A stretch of 64,000 nt of DNA from Candidatus Mesenet endosymbiont of Agriotes lineatus (GTDB lineage Bacteria > Pseudomonadota > Alphaproteobacteria > Rickettsiales > Anaplasmataceae), in NCBI RefSeq assembly GCF_964019585.1, contig NZ_OZ026454.1:62001-126000 (forward strand), read 5' to 3'. Shown piece by piece: positions 55,901 through 64,000 of this stretch (positions are counted from its first letter, which is position 1; each line of letters begins with the position of its first letter). Both the position numbers and the translations under genes were made by a program. The notes below the pieces were generated by a model. The model did not search any database. It was given only the letters and a program-made list of their open reading frames with translations, and had not been told where the DNA came from.

Positions 55901-56081
55901 TGCTATTAAGAAAGGATATTTTACAAGACCAGAAAATTCTGAAATAATACAGGATATATCTCAAGATACTGAGGAGAGGATGGATTGTATAGCTCAAGGA
56001 AATAATAAAGTAAATACAAAAAATATCTGGCAAAATATGTTAGAAACAAAAAGAGAAAGCAGTTGTGAGAGAGGGATGTAA
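52911..56081 (+). CDS. Large ankyrin-repeat protein with a GKNCLLGG C-terminal module
   Basis: The 1056 residues start with a helical region (1-85). About fourteen ankyrin repeats follow to about residue 630, such as TPLHYAADRGYVDGIELLI, interrupted by acidic inserts. Residues 640-860 are linker and helical. The C-terminal module (about 865-1010) reads VEIDNTTFYLEY, IIKIGSSEVEIE and GKNCLLGGLTVCDAI. The same module is in the frameshifted gene at 62364-63208. A leader gaggggaaaaat precedes ATG. The repeats are more varied than in the tandem ankyrin genes. Probably host-directed; no export signal can be seen. Confidence 0.88.
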   Translation: MAVEESSLSRDDIPEDLWEEQIAKWSSEELKLTKNQRKLNSKFLNKLKNLRLYLGVYDFNTDFEYDRPGAAELKKFLEDYENDQDLKVVFDLKRGESKTTVLHEVVNFNIDVLDLLLKAGANPNVQDKDGKTPLHYAAEDYCIEALRTLLDKENIDVNVQDQYGKTPLHYVADNSGSHECDESISCLLEQGARVDIQDNYGNTPLHYAADRGYVDGIELLIEKNQGINLINKDKNTALHLALYNKDVRISECILDEKYRDVEVNISNRKGWTPLLLAALLNSTPVTRKILERGANIKYTDSEGNSALHYAACNSHTGDNLKTTKCDLLSPDNDPLNSNSNDYSEDTAVKNVNELIAAGIDVNICNKNGNTSLFFAVEDIKPEVVKQLLRQGANVEAGDRYGYTALHYAVKIRSLRMLKILLPHQVDSDGIESDEEIDGEKAKILLSEAVDKKGNTLLHHAVKLGCSREMLNFLVKNGIDINEKNKNGVAPIHIAAKYGHEHLMDFFIENKADINVQCGNFVESEIESAKEKFINMQDGSADESSVIYIKNDAKYKKATPMSIATSNSHKDAVKKLLLQGAKPSIGNDKGWTPIHIAIRKAFDKNCEEEEREKAYQIIEKLAVFSNIEYFRPKDLINKMIAKTKEVLTGGTKGLPNIIQMANEDRRIRDIIESALKSRENNQPSTAPIDEYAPSAPLDDSFYDKLGSYVEEIPDLYPDFVQEFDQALEENTNVDITWPSEQKNIEEIPDSKSDKFLDRMAKDIVELNKAVNEALELGIKIKHGFVDSVMAEVEQLNGVKENPKIASDIICKLISKGADISKYQKMNEELEVLLRNHKVKMQKAYSEFSSLTRDLYDVATKATYKGEVSHVEIDNTTFYLEYLPNSIIDTAKIIDGTKNLGLNQGNIMLGGNIIKIGSSEVEIEIRDKVRNYTNLSNNSNIMLTFCTSLGELKVKLCHNVQNEDVIEIKVCDREKFEQLVSSQEEIGKNCLLGGLTVCDAIKKGYFTRPENSEIIQDISQDTEERMDCIAQGNNKVNTKNIWQNMLETKRESSCERGM

Positions 56082-56250
56082 ACTATATTTTACATTTGTT
56101 GCCAATGTACGATCAGAAGTTTTAAGGAGAAAATTATTAGTATGTATAGTCAAAATTTGTAAAATTTCATCTCTCAATTCCCTATTATCTAAGCTACTAC
56201 TCAAAAACTTTAAGGTTTATTATCAGAGCTTCTGTTTAAAGAACTCGTTT

Positions 56251-56830
56251 TTAAAACTGATCAATGTCTTCATTACTGAGATTCTCCTCTTCAACTAGTT
56301 GGCAAAGAAAATAAGGGATAATTAGTGTTAATTTTGGATTAGCTAAATACTCGGTAGAATGCACACAATTATAATAATAGTCTTTGAAAACTTCGAATGG
56401 TTCACTTCTTTGGATAAAGCCATTACTTTGAAATGCCCCAGTTAGTTGATCTTGATTAAAATGAATGAGTTGCATACGCAGATTTTCTTCTACATCATTA
56501 GATAAAACAAGTAAGCATATGATATTTTTAAAATTATTATTTTCGTAATTTAAACACTTATTATCTATCAGTTTATTGTCGATCTTACGTCTTATATAAT
56601 AAAAGAGAACTAGTCATTGAGTATATGTAAGACAACTGAAAATGATCAAGCAATACTTGTTCTAAATCATAATCTATGAGCATTTCTTGAGATATATGGC
56701 AAAAAGAGTCTTATCCTTATTATTTAAACACTGATATTTTAGATACTTTTTTACCCAAGAAATTGTAGATTGTTATTGAAATTATATGATAAATTAATTT
56801 ATTTATTCTTAATAGATATTAATATCTTAA
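56251..56830 (-). pseudogene. Frameshifted gene of unknown function
   Basis: The downstream part is an open minus-strand frame ending at 56251 (MQLIHFNQDQLTGAFQSNGF ... NLSNEDIDQF). It is open upstream without a start: IDNKCLNYENNNFKNIICLL. A shifted frame before it reads EMLIDYDLEQVLLDHFQLSY near 56690-56620, and another WVKKYLKYQCLNNKDKTLF near 56750. The pieces are collinear. I do not recognise the family. Confidence 0.45.
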
Positions 56831-57107
56831 TATGGAGAAAAAATGAACAATGATGCAAATACTACCCAAAATAGAGCCCTGAATGAAAGACAACAATTCA
56901 AAGTTTTTAGTAGCAAGTAGTAGAAAATAGTGAAGTCATGGAGCTTATATTGTATAGGGAAATGTTAGATATACAGATTAATGGATAATAAAATCTTTAA
57001 TTTATGATTTAAAGAGTGTAGAAATGATGCATTTCTATATAATAACCCATAAAAGATATTTTAGTTTTAAAGAAAAAGATAGATAGTGATATAATTGTAT
57101 TAAGTTT
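56831..57107 (+). other. Spacer with a short aborted frame
   Basis: ATG at 56843 after a ggag reads MNNDANTTQNRALNERQQFK but stops after about 26 codons. It may be the 5' end of a lost gene. Confidence 0.3.
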
Positions 57108-57290
57108 ATGTTAAAAATTGCCACCTGAATTCTATACGCAAACGGATTATGCAGCTTTATTACCAAAGATGAAATTGATATTATAATGCTGCAAGAGATA
57201 AAAATGAGCAGTTTCCTTATGAACAAATCAGGTTATAAATGATGGATAAAAAGCTAGGTTGCGATATTATCAAATAGTTGAGAAGAACAA
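57108..57290 (+). pseudogene. xth: Exonuclease III relic (5' end only)
   Basis: Three shifting frames line up with the N-terminus of exonuclease III. MLKIAT, then after a lost base W-N with SIRKRI, then FITKDEIDIIMLQEIK, which holds the metal-binding Glu, and NEQFPYEQIR. The remainder of the roughly 260-codon gene is missing. Exonuclease III acts at abasic sites in base excision repair. Whether an intact copy exists elsewhere cannot be known from this window. Confidence 0.6.
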
Positions 57291-57389
57291 GTATTATTGA
57301 TAATGAAGTTATTTAGAATGTTTGATTGAATGTAGTTTCTTTTTTTGACTTATACCAATACATTATGCTACTGAAATGTATAAAACAGT

Positions 57390-58244
57390 TTAATCTTTTT
57401 GTAATTTTTTGATCTCATCTAAAGGTAAGCCGGTAAACTTGACAATGGTGTTTACATCAACATCATTAGCTAGCATAGCCTTTACCACTTCAATTTTGCC
57501 TTCAATTTTCCCTTCATCGAATTTTTGAGCTAAAGCAGCGATTTCATCTCTAAGACGTTTTTTTCCTTGCTCATAGGCTGATAATTCTTGTTCTGACCAG
57601 TTAAATTTATTCATTTCCTCATAGGCACGTTTAATAATTAAATCACTACCAACTATTTTATCTAAGTCCTCTTCCCTTGTTTCTGCGGCATATTTAAAGA
57701 AATAACACCATTTTTCAACAATATTTTCTAATTGATCTTCTTTAGTCTTAGAAAACTTGGGTAGTTCAATAAATGTAAAGTAGATGTCTTTTAAATCATG
57801 CTCAAAGCTATCTCTATCTAAAATAACATGATCTGACTTATAGCCTATTTTGTCAGGAAAAATAATGCAATCAGCAACAGCAACAAAGATTATTTCCTTA
57901 AGATTATGATATTTATCCCCTTGATCTGCTTGACCTGAATAGGCTTTAGCGGCATAGTATTGAGCACGTTTTTCAAAGCCTTTGGTTTTAGTGAATTGCA
58001 TCTCGACAATATATTTGATGTTTTGAGAGTCCTTACATAAAATATCAACTATGCTCTGTTTTTTAGAGGCAATCTCAGGATCTAAAACAGTGGTTAAAAA
58101 CTCAACTTCCAAAATTGCACCTAAACCAGTAAAACCAAGAATATCATTAAGAAAGTGAATGAGGATATCTTTATTCTTTTCAGAACCGAATATTCTCTTG
58201 AAGGCAACATCATTGCGAGCATCGAGAAATTTAGAAATAGTCAT
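57390..58244 (-). CDS. Rpn-family recombination-promoting nuclease / PD-(D/E)xK protein
   Basis: The 284 residues match the PD-(D/E)xK family once labelled putative transposase. They open with FLDARNDVAFKRIFGSEKN and LIHFLNDILGF, then SIVDILCKDSQNIKYIVEMQ, where Asp and E-x-Q are the nuclease residues, then FEKRAQYYAAKAYSGQ. The C-terminus has LPKFSKTKEDQLENIVEKW and the short repeat FDEGKIEGKIEVVKAML. Such genes are abundant and mobile in Wolbachia and Rickettsia. The gene is intact and solitary between relics. Confidence 0.88.
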   Translation of the reverse strand: MTISKFLDARNDVAFKRIFGSEKNKDILIHFLNDILGFTGLGAILEVEFLTTVLDPEIASKKQSIVDILCKDSQNIKYIVEMQFTKTKGFEKRAQYYAAKAYSGQADQGDKYHNLKEIIFVAVADCIIFPDKIGYKSDHVILDRDSFEHDLKDIYFTFIELPKFSKTKEDQLENIVEKWCYFFKYAAETREEDLDKIVGSDLIIKRAYEEMNKFNWSEQELSAYEQGKKRLRDEIAALAQKFDEGKIEGKIEVVKAMLANDVDVNTIVKFTGLPLDEIKKLQKD

Positions 58245-58308
58245 ATATAGAAAGGGAATAAAACCTTAATAATTATACCCTATTTAAAGTAAAATTAAAA
58301 TAGCACCT

Positions 58309-58719
58309 TTAGTCTTTTATAATATTATAGTGAAAGAATAAACATAATACGAAATACTTTATATTTATCTTATCTATTCTGCTCAATGTAACCATGGAAG
58401 ACCAACCTATATAGAAATGAAGCTCTCTGACATTGAAAAATTGTTTGAGCGGAGGTGAGTTTGACTTAGAACCTATCTTAAAAAGGAATGAGGAAAAGAA
58501 TATGATGAGATAAATAAAAGATAGGAGAATAAGTGACAAGGAATGGGAAATTTTGATGTTGTACAAGGGGCAATAGAAGGAAACATAAACATTAGAACAA
58601 TGCGAGACAAGATGAGGGGCATGCTGCCAAAAACCATGGAAGACGACTACTTTCTCAGGTAATGGCAAATTGGAAATTAATAAAAGAGGTAAGGTTGGTA
58701 AGAATGAAATACCTTAAGT
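58309..58719. other. Unassigned debris
   Basis: Plus-strand readings such as [20 protein letters not shown] and AIEGNINIRTMRDKMRGMLP, and a minus-strand frame over 58309-58668, show no family I recognise. They probably derive from IS or lost genes. Confidence 0.3.
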
Positions 58720-59010
58720 AGGAGTAATTGATACAGTAGAAGTAATTAATCAGTGAAAACCATTCAGAAATAGAGGCTGGCAAGAAAATAAAGTTCTAGT
58801 AATTGCTGTTAAAATTACACCTCTTTATTTCAAGCTAAAGAAAAAGTTACAGAAAGGATATACAGGTAAATTACAAGTTTATTGAACACTCCCGATACAG
58901 GATTTTAGGTTATTCCTAAACGCTGGATTGTTGAAAGTTGGCTTTTAGGCGAAATAGCCTTACTTCAAAAAACAATGTCTTTTTAATATTATTACTTCCA
59001 TGCTTACTAA
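58720..59010 (+). mobile_element. IS5-family fragment
   Basis: With frameshifts the plus strand gives KVLVIAVKI, then FXVIPKRWIVES-type sequence (VIPKRWIVESWLLGEIALLQ), which matches the R-W-I-V-E-R block near the end of IS5/IS427-group transposases. Only the 3' part is left. Confidence 0.5.
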
Positions 59011-59029
59011 ATTTTACTCCTTTCAAGAC

Positions 59030-59395
59030 AGGTTCTAAAATTTAGCCATTTCCGGTAGAGTTTTGCGCAAATTTAATTTTGTGCTCCGAGTTTTTTGTCT
59101 TTGCGGCCATTCGTATAGTGTTAATTTTCTTTATTTTGCCGTTGATTGACTCGATTTCCCCATTTTAACTTTATTGGCTGTTGATCAATATTATATTGTA
59201 GCAATGTACTTATGTCTTTTCTATACATTTAGCAGCACATTCGTGTTAAATACTATTTGAAATTTGCTTTAACTTCTCCTTCAGCTCGAAACATTTTGTG
59301 TGGTCAGGTACTTTCAAAAGTACATTGATTATTTGTTCTGACACTTTTTTCCTTTCTTACTACCCTCTTGTTTTCTATGCTTCGACATATATACT
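59030..59395 (-). mobile_element. Fragment ending in IS630-like sequence
   Basis: The minus strand begins MSKHRKQEGSKKGKKVSEQI near 59385 and decays after INVLLKVPDHTKCFELKEK. Its far end (TLPEMAKF at 59035-59060) matches the IS630 N-terminal block at 12686. The first part is not recognised. Probably two fused remnants. Confidence 0.35.
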
Positions 59396-59509
59396 CCTCT
59401 CTTAACCGTCAAGTTAATATACTAATAATATAAGTCAATTGTAACGAAAATTAGATCTACTATTTGCAATATATTTTTCTTATGCTATAACACACAAATT
59501 TTAAGGCAT

Positions 59510-61969
59510 ATGAGCGTATTGGTAGTAGAGTCTCCAGCAAAAGCTAAGACTATCAGTAAATACTTAGATAGAAAATTCAGGGTGGTTGCTTCTTTTGGCC
59601 ATGTTAGGGACTTACCAGCAAAAAATGGATCTGTAGATCCAAATGATGACTTTGCTATAAAATATGAAATTATAGATAAAGCAGAAAAATATATAAAAGA
59701 GTTAGTTAAAGCAGCTGCAAAAACATCAGCGGTTTACTTAGCAACAGATCCAGATAGAGAGGGTGAAGCAATTGCTTGGCATGTAATAGAAGTACTAAAA
59801 GAGAAGAAAGCAATAACTGATAAAGTACAAATATATAGGGTAATATTTAATGAAATTACCAAAAATGCAGTAACAGAAGCAATTAAAAATCCACGCACAA
59901 TTAATATGGATTTAGTTAATGCACAGCAGGCACGTAGAGCTTTGGATTATCTAGTTGGCTTTACTTTATCACCTCTTCTCTGGAGGAAATTGCCAGGCAG
60001 CAAGTCAGCAGGACGAGTACAATCTGTAGCTTTAAGGCTCATCTGTGAACGTGAAAACGAGATAAGTAAATTTATATCGCAAGAATATTGGAGTATTAAA
60101 GCTGAGTTTTTAGGTGAGAAAGATGAGGTATTTTTTGCCCTACTTAGCCACTATGATAATAAAAAATTAGATAAGCTTGATATAAAAAATCAACAAGAAG
60201 CTAATGACCTAGTTGATATCATAAAAACTAAACAATATGCCATTGCAAAAGTAGAAAATAAGCAAATTAAAAGAAATCCGCCATTACCATTCATTACCTC
60301 AAGCCTGCAGCAGGAAGCTTCAAATAAGCTAGGCTTTGCCGTAAAAAACACTATGCGTATAGCACAAAATTTATATGAAGGTGTTGATATCGATGGAGAA
60401 AGTGTGGGCCTCATTACCTACATGCGTACGGATGGTTTTTACGTTGCTAATGAGGCTATAAATGCAATAAGACAAATAGTTGGTTCAATGTTTGGAGAAA
60501 GATATTTACCAAAATCTGCAAGAAAATACACAAAAAAAGTAAAAAATGCACAGGAAGCTCATGAAGCTGTAAGGCCAACAGATATCGCTAAAACTCCGGA
60601 TAGTATTGCGAAATTTTTAACTGCAGAACAACTTAAGCTTTACGAGTTAATATGGAAGAGAACTGTAGCTGGGCAGATGGAATCCGCACTTATTGACCAA
60701 GTGGCAGTTGACGTAGAGTCGCAGGATAGGCAGATTATCTTTCATGCTACTGGCTCTACTGTTGCATTTGATGGTTTTCACAAGGTATATCAAGATAGTA
60801 GAGAAGATGAAAGTGCCAAATTACCTAGCCTTAAAGAGGATGAATTGTGTGAATTAAAAGAAGTTATTCCTGAGCAGCATTTTACGCAACCACCACCTCG
60901 TTTTAATGAGGCAAGTTTAGTTAAAAAAATGGAAGAGATAGGAATAGGGCGACCATCAACTTATGCAACCATCATATCAGTGCTGCAGGATCGTGGGTAT
61001 GCTGCTTTAGAAAACAAACGTTTTATTCCTAGTGATCGTGGTCAGATTGTGACAATATTTTTAACGAGTTTTTTTAGTCGTTACGTTGAATATAATTTTA
61101 CTGCTACCATGGAAGAGGCATTAGATTCAATATCAAATGGAGATATCTTTTGGAAGGAAGTACTTGGCAAGTTTTGGTCTCCATTTATACAGAATGTTAA
61201 TTCTATAAAAGAAATGGAGAACGATAAAATATTAGATACAGTGCGTAATTTAGCTGCTGGCTATCTTTTTCCTGATGATATAGACACAAAATGTCCAAAA
61301 TGTGAGGATGGAAATTTAAGGCTTAATGTTGGATGCACCGGGGTATTTTTAGGTTGCTCCGGTTACCCTGAATGCAAATATACAAGAGAAATTAAAGATG
61401 ATAATAATAATGATAGTCAAGGTGTAAGTCAGTTAGAATATCCAAAATTGCTTGGGTTAGATCTAAGCTCGCAAAAAGAAGTGTTTATAAAAAAAGGTCC
61501 ATATGGGTTTTACGTACAATTAGGTAGTGAAAATAAAGGAAAAAAAGTGTCTTTGCTCAAAGATGTGGATCCAAATTTAGTTGATTTAGACTTTGCTCTC
61601 AAAATGCTATCTTTACCAATGGTTATTGGCCATCATCCAGAAACAAAGAAGGAAATAAAAATAGGGCTTGGTCGTTTTGGTCCTTATATTTTTTATGATG
61701 GTAAATATTCTTCGCTTAAGAGAAAAGATATCTTTAGTGTTACAGTTGATGAAGCCTTATCAATCATCACTTCTGGCAGTAGTGGAGAAGTAAAATCTTT
61801 GGGGTGTAATCAAGATGGAGAGGAGATCTCAGTACGCTCTGGAAGATATGGACCTTATATAAAATGCGGTAAGGTAAACGTCGCTCTCGGCAAGGATTTT
61901 AACACAGATCAGGTAACTCTAGAAAAAGCCATGGAGATGATTGAAAGTAAAAAGCAGAAGAAGCAATAA
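59510..61969 (+). CDS. topA: DNA topoisomerase I
   Basis: TopA relaxes negative supercoils by a type IA mechanism. The 819 residues start with the Toprim domain (VESPAKAKTISKYL with its Glu, and TDPDREGEAIAWH). The active-site tyrosine is in LITYMRTDGFYV, where the family more often has TDS. IGIGRPSTYATII follows. At the C-terminus a single zinc-finger motif, CPKCEDGNLRLNVGCTGVFL plus CSGYPECKYTREI, is followed by repeated GPYGFYVQLG/GPYIFYDG/GPYIKCG modules that bind single strands. Complete and likely essential. Confidence 0.96.
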   Translation: MSVLVVESPAKAKTISKYLDRKFRVVASFGHVRDLPAKNGSVDPNDDFAIKYEIIDKAEKYIKELVKAAAKTSAVYLATDPDREGEAIAWHVIEVLKEKKAITDKVQIYRVIFNEITKNAVTEAIKNPRTINMDLVNAQQARRALDYLVGFTLSPLLWRKLPGSKSAGRVQSVALRLICERENEISKFISQEYWSIKAEFLGEKDEVFFALLSHYDNKKLDKLDIKNQQEANDLVDIIKTKQYAIAKVENKQIKRNPPLPFITSSLQQEASNKLGFAVKNTMRIAQNLYEGVDIDGESVGLITYMRTDGFYVANEAINAIRQIVGSMFGERYLPKSARKYTKKVKNAQEAHEAVRPTDIAKTPDSIAKFLTAEQLKLYELIWKRTVAGQMESALIDQVAVDVESQDRQIIFHATGSTVAFDGFHKVYQDSREDESAKLPSLKEDELCELKEVIPEQHFTQPPPRFNEASLVKKMEEIGIGRPSTYATIISVLQDRGYAALENKRFIPSDRGQIVTIFLTSFFSRYVEYNFTATMEEALDSISNGDIFWKEVLGKFWSPFIQNVNSIKEMENDKILDTVRNLAAGYLFPDDIDTKCPKCEDGNLRLNVGCTGVFLGCSGYPECKYTREIKDDNNNDSQGVSQLEYPKLLGLDLSSQKEVFIKKGPYGFYVQLGSENKGKKVSLLKDVDPNLVDLDFALKMLSLPMVIGHHPETKKEIKIGLGRFGPYIFYDGKYSSLKRKDIFSVTVDEALSIITSGSSGEVKSLGCNQDGEEISVRSGRYGPYIKCGKVNVALGKDFNTDQVTLEKAMEMIESKKQKKQ

Positions 61970-62099
61970 GTTTGACTTACTTAGAATATAATATTTTTAT
62001 TGATTATCTATGATAAAAAATGCTATATCATATTTTTCGGATCTGAACCCTATTTGGCATATGATCAAAAGTTGGCTCAAAACTTCTTATTGGTCAACA
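61970..62099. other. Spacer
   Basis: No gene is seen. Confidence 0.4.
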
Positions 62100-62360
62100 G
62101 TGATTCAGTTTAGGAAATACTGTAGTAGCTCAAATGATTGTACGTAAAGTTTTTTACTATTTTTTCTTCATTTGATAGATTTCTATTCCAGCAACCTTTT
62201 TATTAATCGCACCATCCCTTCCTGTCAATTTCCTTTATAGATGACAGTATACTTTCTTCTCATTCCTTATAATCTACCAATGTTTTGTTTTTTTGATCCA
62301 TGTCTAAAACCTCCATTTTTTGTACTAATCATACTTTTTGGTTTGATTCAGTTTATTGCG
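62100..62360 (-). mobile_element. IS256-family 5' fragment
   Basis: The minus strand reads MDQKNKTLVDYKE and, after a stop, SILSSIKE, matching the start of the IS256 relic at 48637-49583 (MDEKTSNKTSGLVDYKEL). Upstream, gcaataaactgaatcaaac resembles that element's terminal repeat. A further cactg-flanked tcctaaactgaatca lies at the other side. Only the first tenth of the transposase remains. Confidence 0.5.
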
Positions 62361-62363
62361 TTT

Positions 62364-63208
62364 TTACTTTATTAACTTGCTAAGTTTACTTCTTAGGCTG
62401 CCAAAAATATTACTGATTGAGGCTTGTTCCACAAAAGTAGATAGAGCTTTTGGCTTACAAGGTTTAGTAAATTCTTTATCTTCGATAGCTTTTATAACAC
62501 TTTTTCCCCCTAAAAGACAGTTTTTACCCAAACTTGATTTGTCTTTTAGTTTGTTAAACTTTTCTTGATTCTCTTCATCAAGTTTTACTTTTATTTTGTT
62601 ATTATCTGTTGTATCAGGATATAGATGAATGCTGATCTTTTCTTTTTTACCTTCTATTTTTATGGAAAAAGACATCTTAATTACACCTTGTGGAACATCT
62701 ATATAATTTCTTTTCTCTTCTAATCTTTCAACTCTAATTACACTGCTTCCAATCTGTAGTATGCCAACTCTTAAGTTTAACTTATATTCTGAGTTTAAGC
62801 TTTCTATGATCCAATTATTTGTAATCTTTGTCGGTTTTAACCATGCTGCTCTTTTCATATTGTATAAAAAAATAGCCATTATCTATTGCTACTCCAAAAT
62901 TATCCTTTCGTTTGCTTTTATTTATAACACTTTTGTACGCCATGTTTTTAAGTTTGGTTTCAGTTTTCCTGTCGTTCCTTGTCATTTTGAGCTTCTACAT
63001 CTCTCATCTTTTGATGAAACTCGTCAATCAGCTTCTCTTCATCTTTAGTTAATAATAAACTTGGCCCTATTGGCAATGGGTTACCTAAAATAAAATCATT
63101 ACTAATGTTGAGACCATCATTTGAACCCTCTTCTGAATCCCAATTACTACTAGTTTCTGTATTAGCACTATATATACTACTTATGGAAGAAGTTCTACTG
63201 TGACTCAT
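62364..63208 (-). pseudogene. Frameshifted gene sharing the GKNCLLGG module of the large ankyrin protein
   Basis: Three frames line up as one gene. 63208 to about 62970 is MSHSRTSSISSIYSANTETS to AQNDKERQ. The middle, DRKTETKLKNMAYKS to VAIDNGYFFIQYEKS, spans about 62970-62830. The last, NNWIIESLNSEYKLNLRVG to the stop at 62364, holds ILQIGSSVIRVERL and GKNCLLGGKSVIKAI. The last two match VEIDNTTFYLEY, IIKIGSSEVEIE and GKNCLLGGLTVCDAI of the ankyrin protein at 52911 in order. There are no ankyrin repeats. Two single-base shifts would restore a protein of about 280 residues. Sequencing error is an alternative explanation. Confidence 0.65.
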
Positions 63209-64000
63209 ACTACCTTTCTACTTAATTTAAAGAGCGCAACTATTACTAATATAATATATCCTATCTAGCATGATAGACAAATAATAAAATATATTTTATG
63301 CCAATATTGCAAGTAAAAATTCGCATCTTTGCTAAAAATCTTTATGTTAAAATAAAGGGAAAAAATTATGCAGATTAACCGAAAGAAAAATCATCAAACT
63401 ACATAACTTTTGGTTTATAAAGCTAAGTAAAATCCCTCTTGTAATTAGAGAAACCGCATTTATTTTTAAGCAAAAAAATCAGTAAAAATTATTTTTAGAG
63501 ATACATAATCCAAAATTATAACACTTAGATAAGCCTAAACTTACTTCTTTACAGTGTTAGTTCAATTAATACACTTTTATCTGACCTTAATCCTATTGAT
63601 AGGTGGCTACTCCACAATTGAATAACTATACAATATTGCTATTTGGTTCTCTGATATTAGTTAGTAGATTTTCTAAAATTAGCATATTTAAAATCTTATT
63701 CTAAATCCTTTTCTCTTGTCCCAATCATAAATCAAACCCCACCTTAAATTTGAGTGTTCTATAATCAAAACGTCTATTTTAATTTCAAAATCACGTTTTT
63801 ATTTTCTCTCCTTTATCTAATAGGTTATTTCTCGCCCTTCTATATGGCAATTCAACATTTGTTCTACAAACCTCTGTAACAACTAAAACTTTTATGCTCT
63901 ATAATATGTGAATCTTTAAAAACCAAAATGTGAAAAAGATGTATACATAATTTAGTTGATAGGGTCTTTAGTATGTATTTTTTCTTTTTTAGAAGGTTTC
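63209..64000. other. AT-rich stretch without a supported gene
   Basis: No frame of useful length, RNA gene or recognisable element is seen. One minus-strand reading near 63880-63790 gives TEVCRTNVELPYRRARNNLL but breaks quickly. It may be the remains of a gene. Confidence 0.35.

Noticed and set aside
51200-56081. Possible intact WO prophage
   Set aside because: Only recombinase and radC relics are seen; no capsid, tail, terminase or other phage module is present.
58309-58668. Minus-strand frame of 119 codons with membrane-like segments
   Set aside because: No start signal or family; it lies in IS debris, and the hydrophobic pattern is typical of the complement of A-rich sequence.
1-64000. 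Cytoplasmic incompatibility (cif) genes
   Set aside because: No protein with cifA or cifB features was recognised in any frame.

Overview
The window looks like part of a Wolbachia chromosome (Alphaproteobacteria, Rickettsiales). The evidence is AT-rich DNA, typical Rickettsiales housekeeping genes in short scattered operons, several ankyrin-repeat genes, a gene-transfer-agent remnant, relics of WO-phage-type recombinase and RadC genes, and decayed insertion sequences of at least six families (IS630, IS200/IS605, IS4, IS5, IS481, IS256). The strain and supergroup cannot be told from this window.

Layout. 1-7 kb: folK (cut by the window edge), lolD, dapA and sdhB on the minus strand, a broken unknown gene, tatA, an iron-type ABC ATPase and trkH. 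7-12.4 kb: infC and thrS (overlapping), a membrane J-domain protein, an isolated gene-transfer-agent g12-like gene and a Wolbachia-type hypothetical. 12.4-15 kb: a graveyard of nested IS relics. 15-17.9 kb: DUF1467, a cation diffusion facilitator, a monothiol glutaredoxin and a LolC/E permease. 17.8-22.4 kb: a tandem duplication of an ankyrin gene that carries the lolC/E tail with it, then a decayed IS4. 22.7-31.6 kb: an effector-like island with a giant helicase-like gene broken in two places, an ankyrin protein with membrane segments, and a HAD-domain protein with EPIYA-like and proline-rich motifs. 31.6-38 kb: an IS481 relic, then the operon ssb-fabG-tsaE plus two small genes, then a mucin-like Thr/Ser-rich membrane protein. 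38-42.4 kb: a phosphohexomutase, a DsbD-like protein, rpmB with a repeat-built tail, and lipA. 42.4-52.7 kb: IS630, a broken gene, a second giant helicase-like protein with membrane segments, IS256/IS481/IS5 relics, and recombinase and radC pseudogenes. 52.9-64 kb: a 1056-residue ankyrin protein, decayed genes including an exonuclease III relic, an Rpn-family nuclease, topA, an IS256 fragment and a frameshifted gene that shares the C-terminal module of the large ankyrin protein.

The housekeeping genes are intact and serve lipoprotein export, lysine/peptidoglycan precursor synthesis, the TCA cycle, translation, tRNA modification, lipoate synthesis and DNA topology. The accessory genes look host-directed (ankyrin, tyrosine-motif, mucin-like) or are giant ATPases of unknown role. 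They lie beside mobile-element debris, and many are duplicated, truncated or frameshifted. No intact prophage and no CRISPR array was seen.
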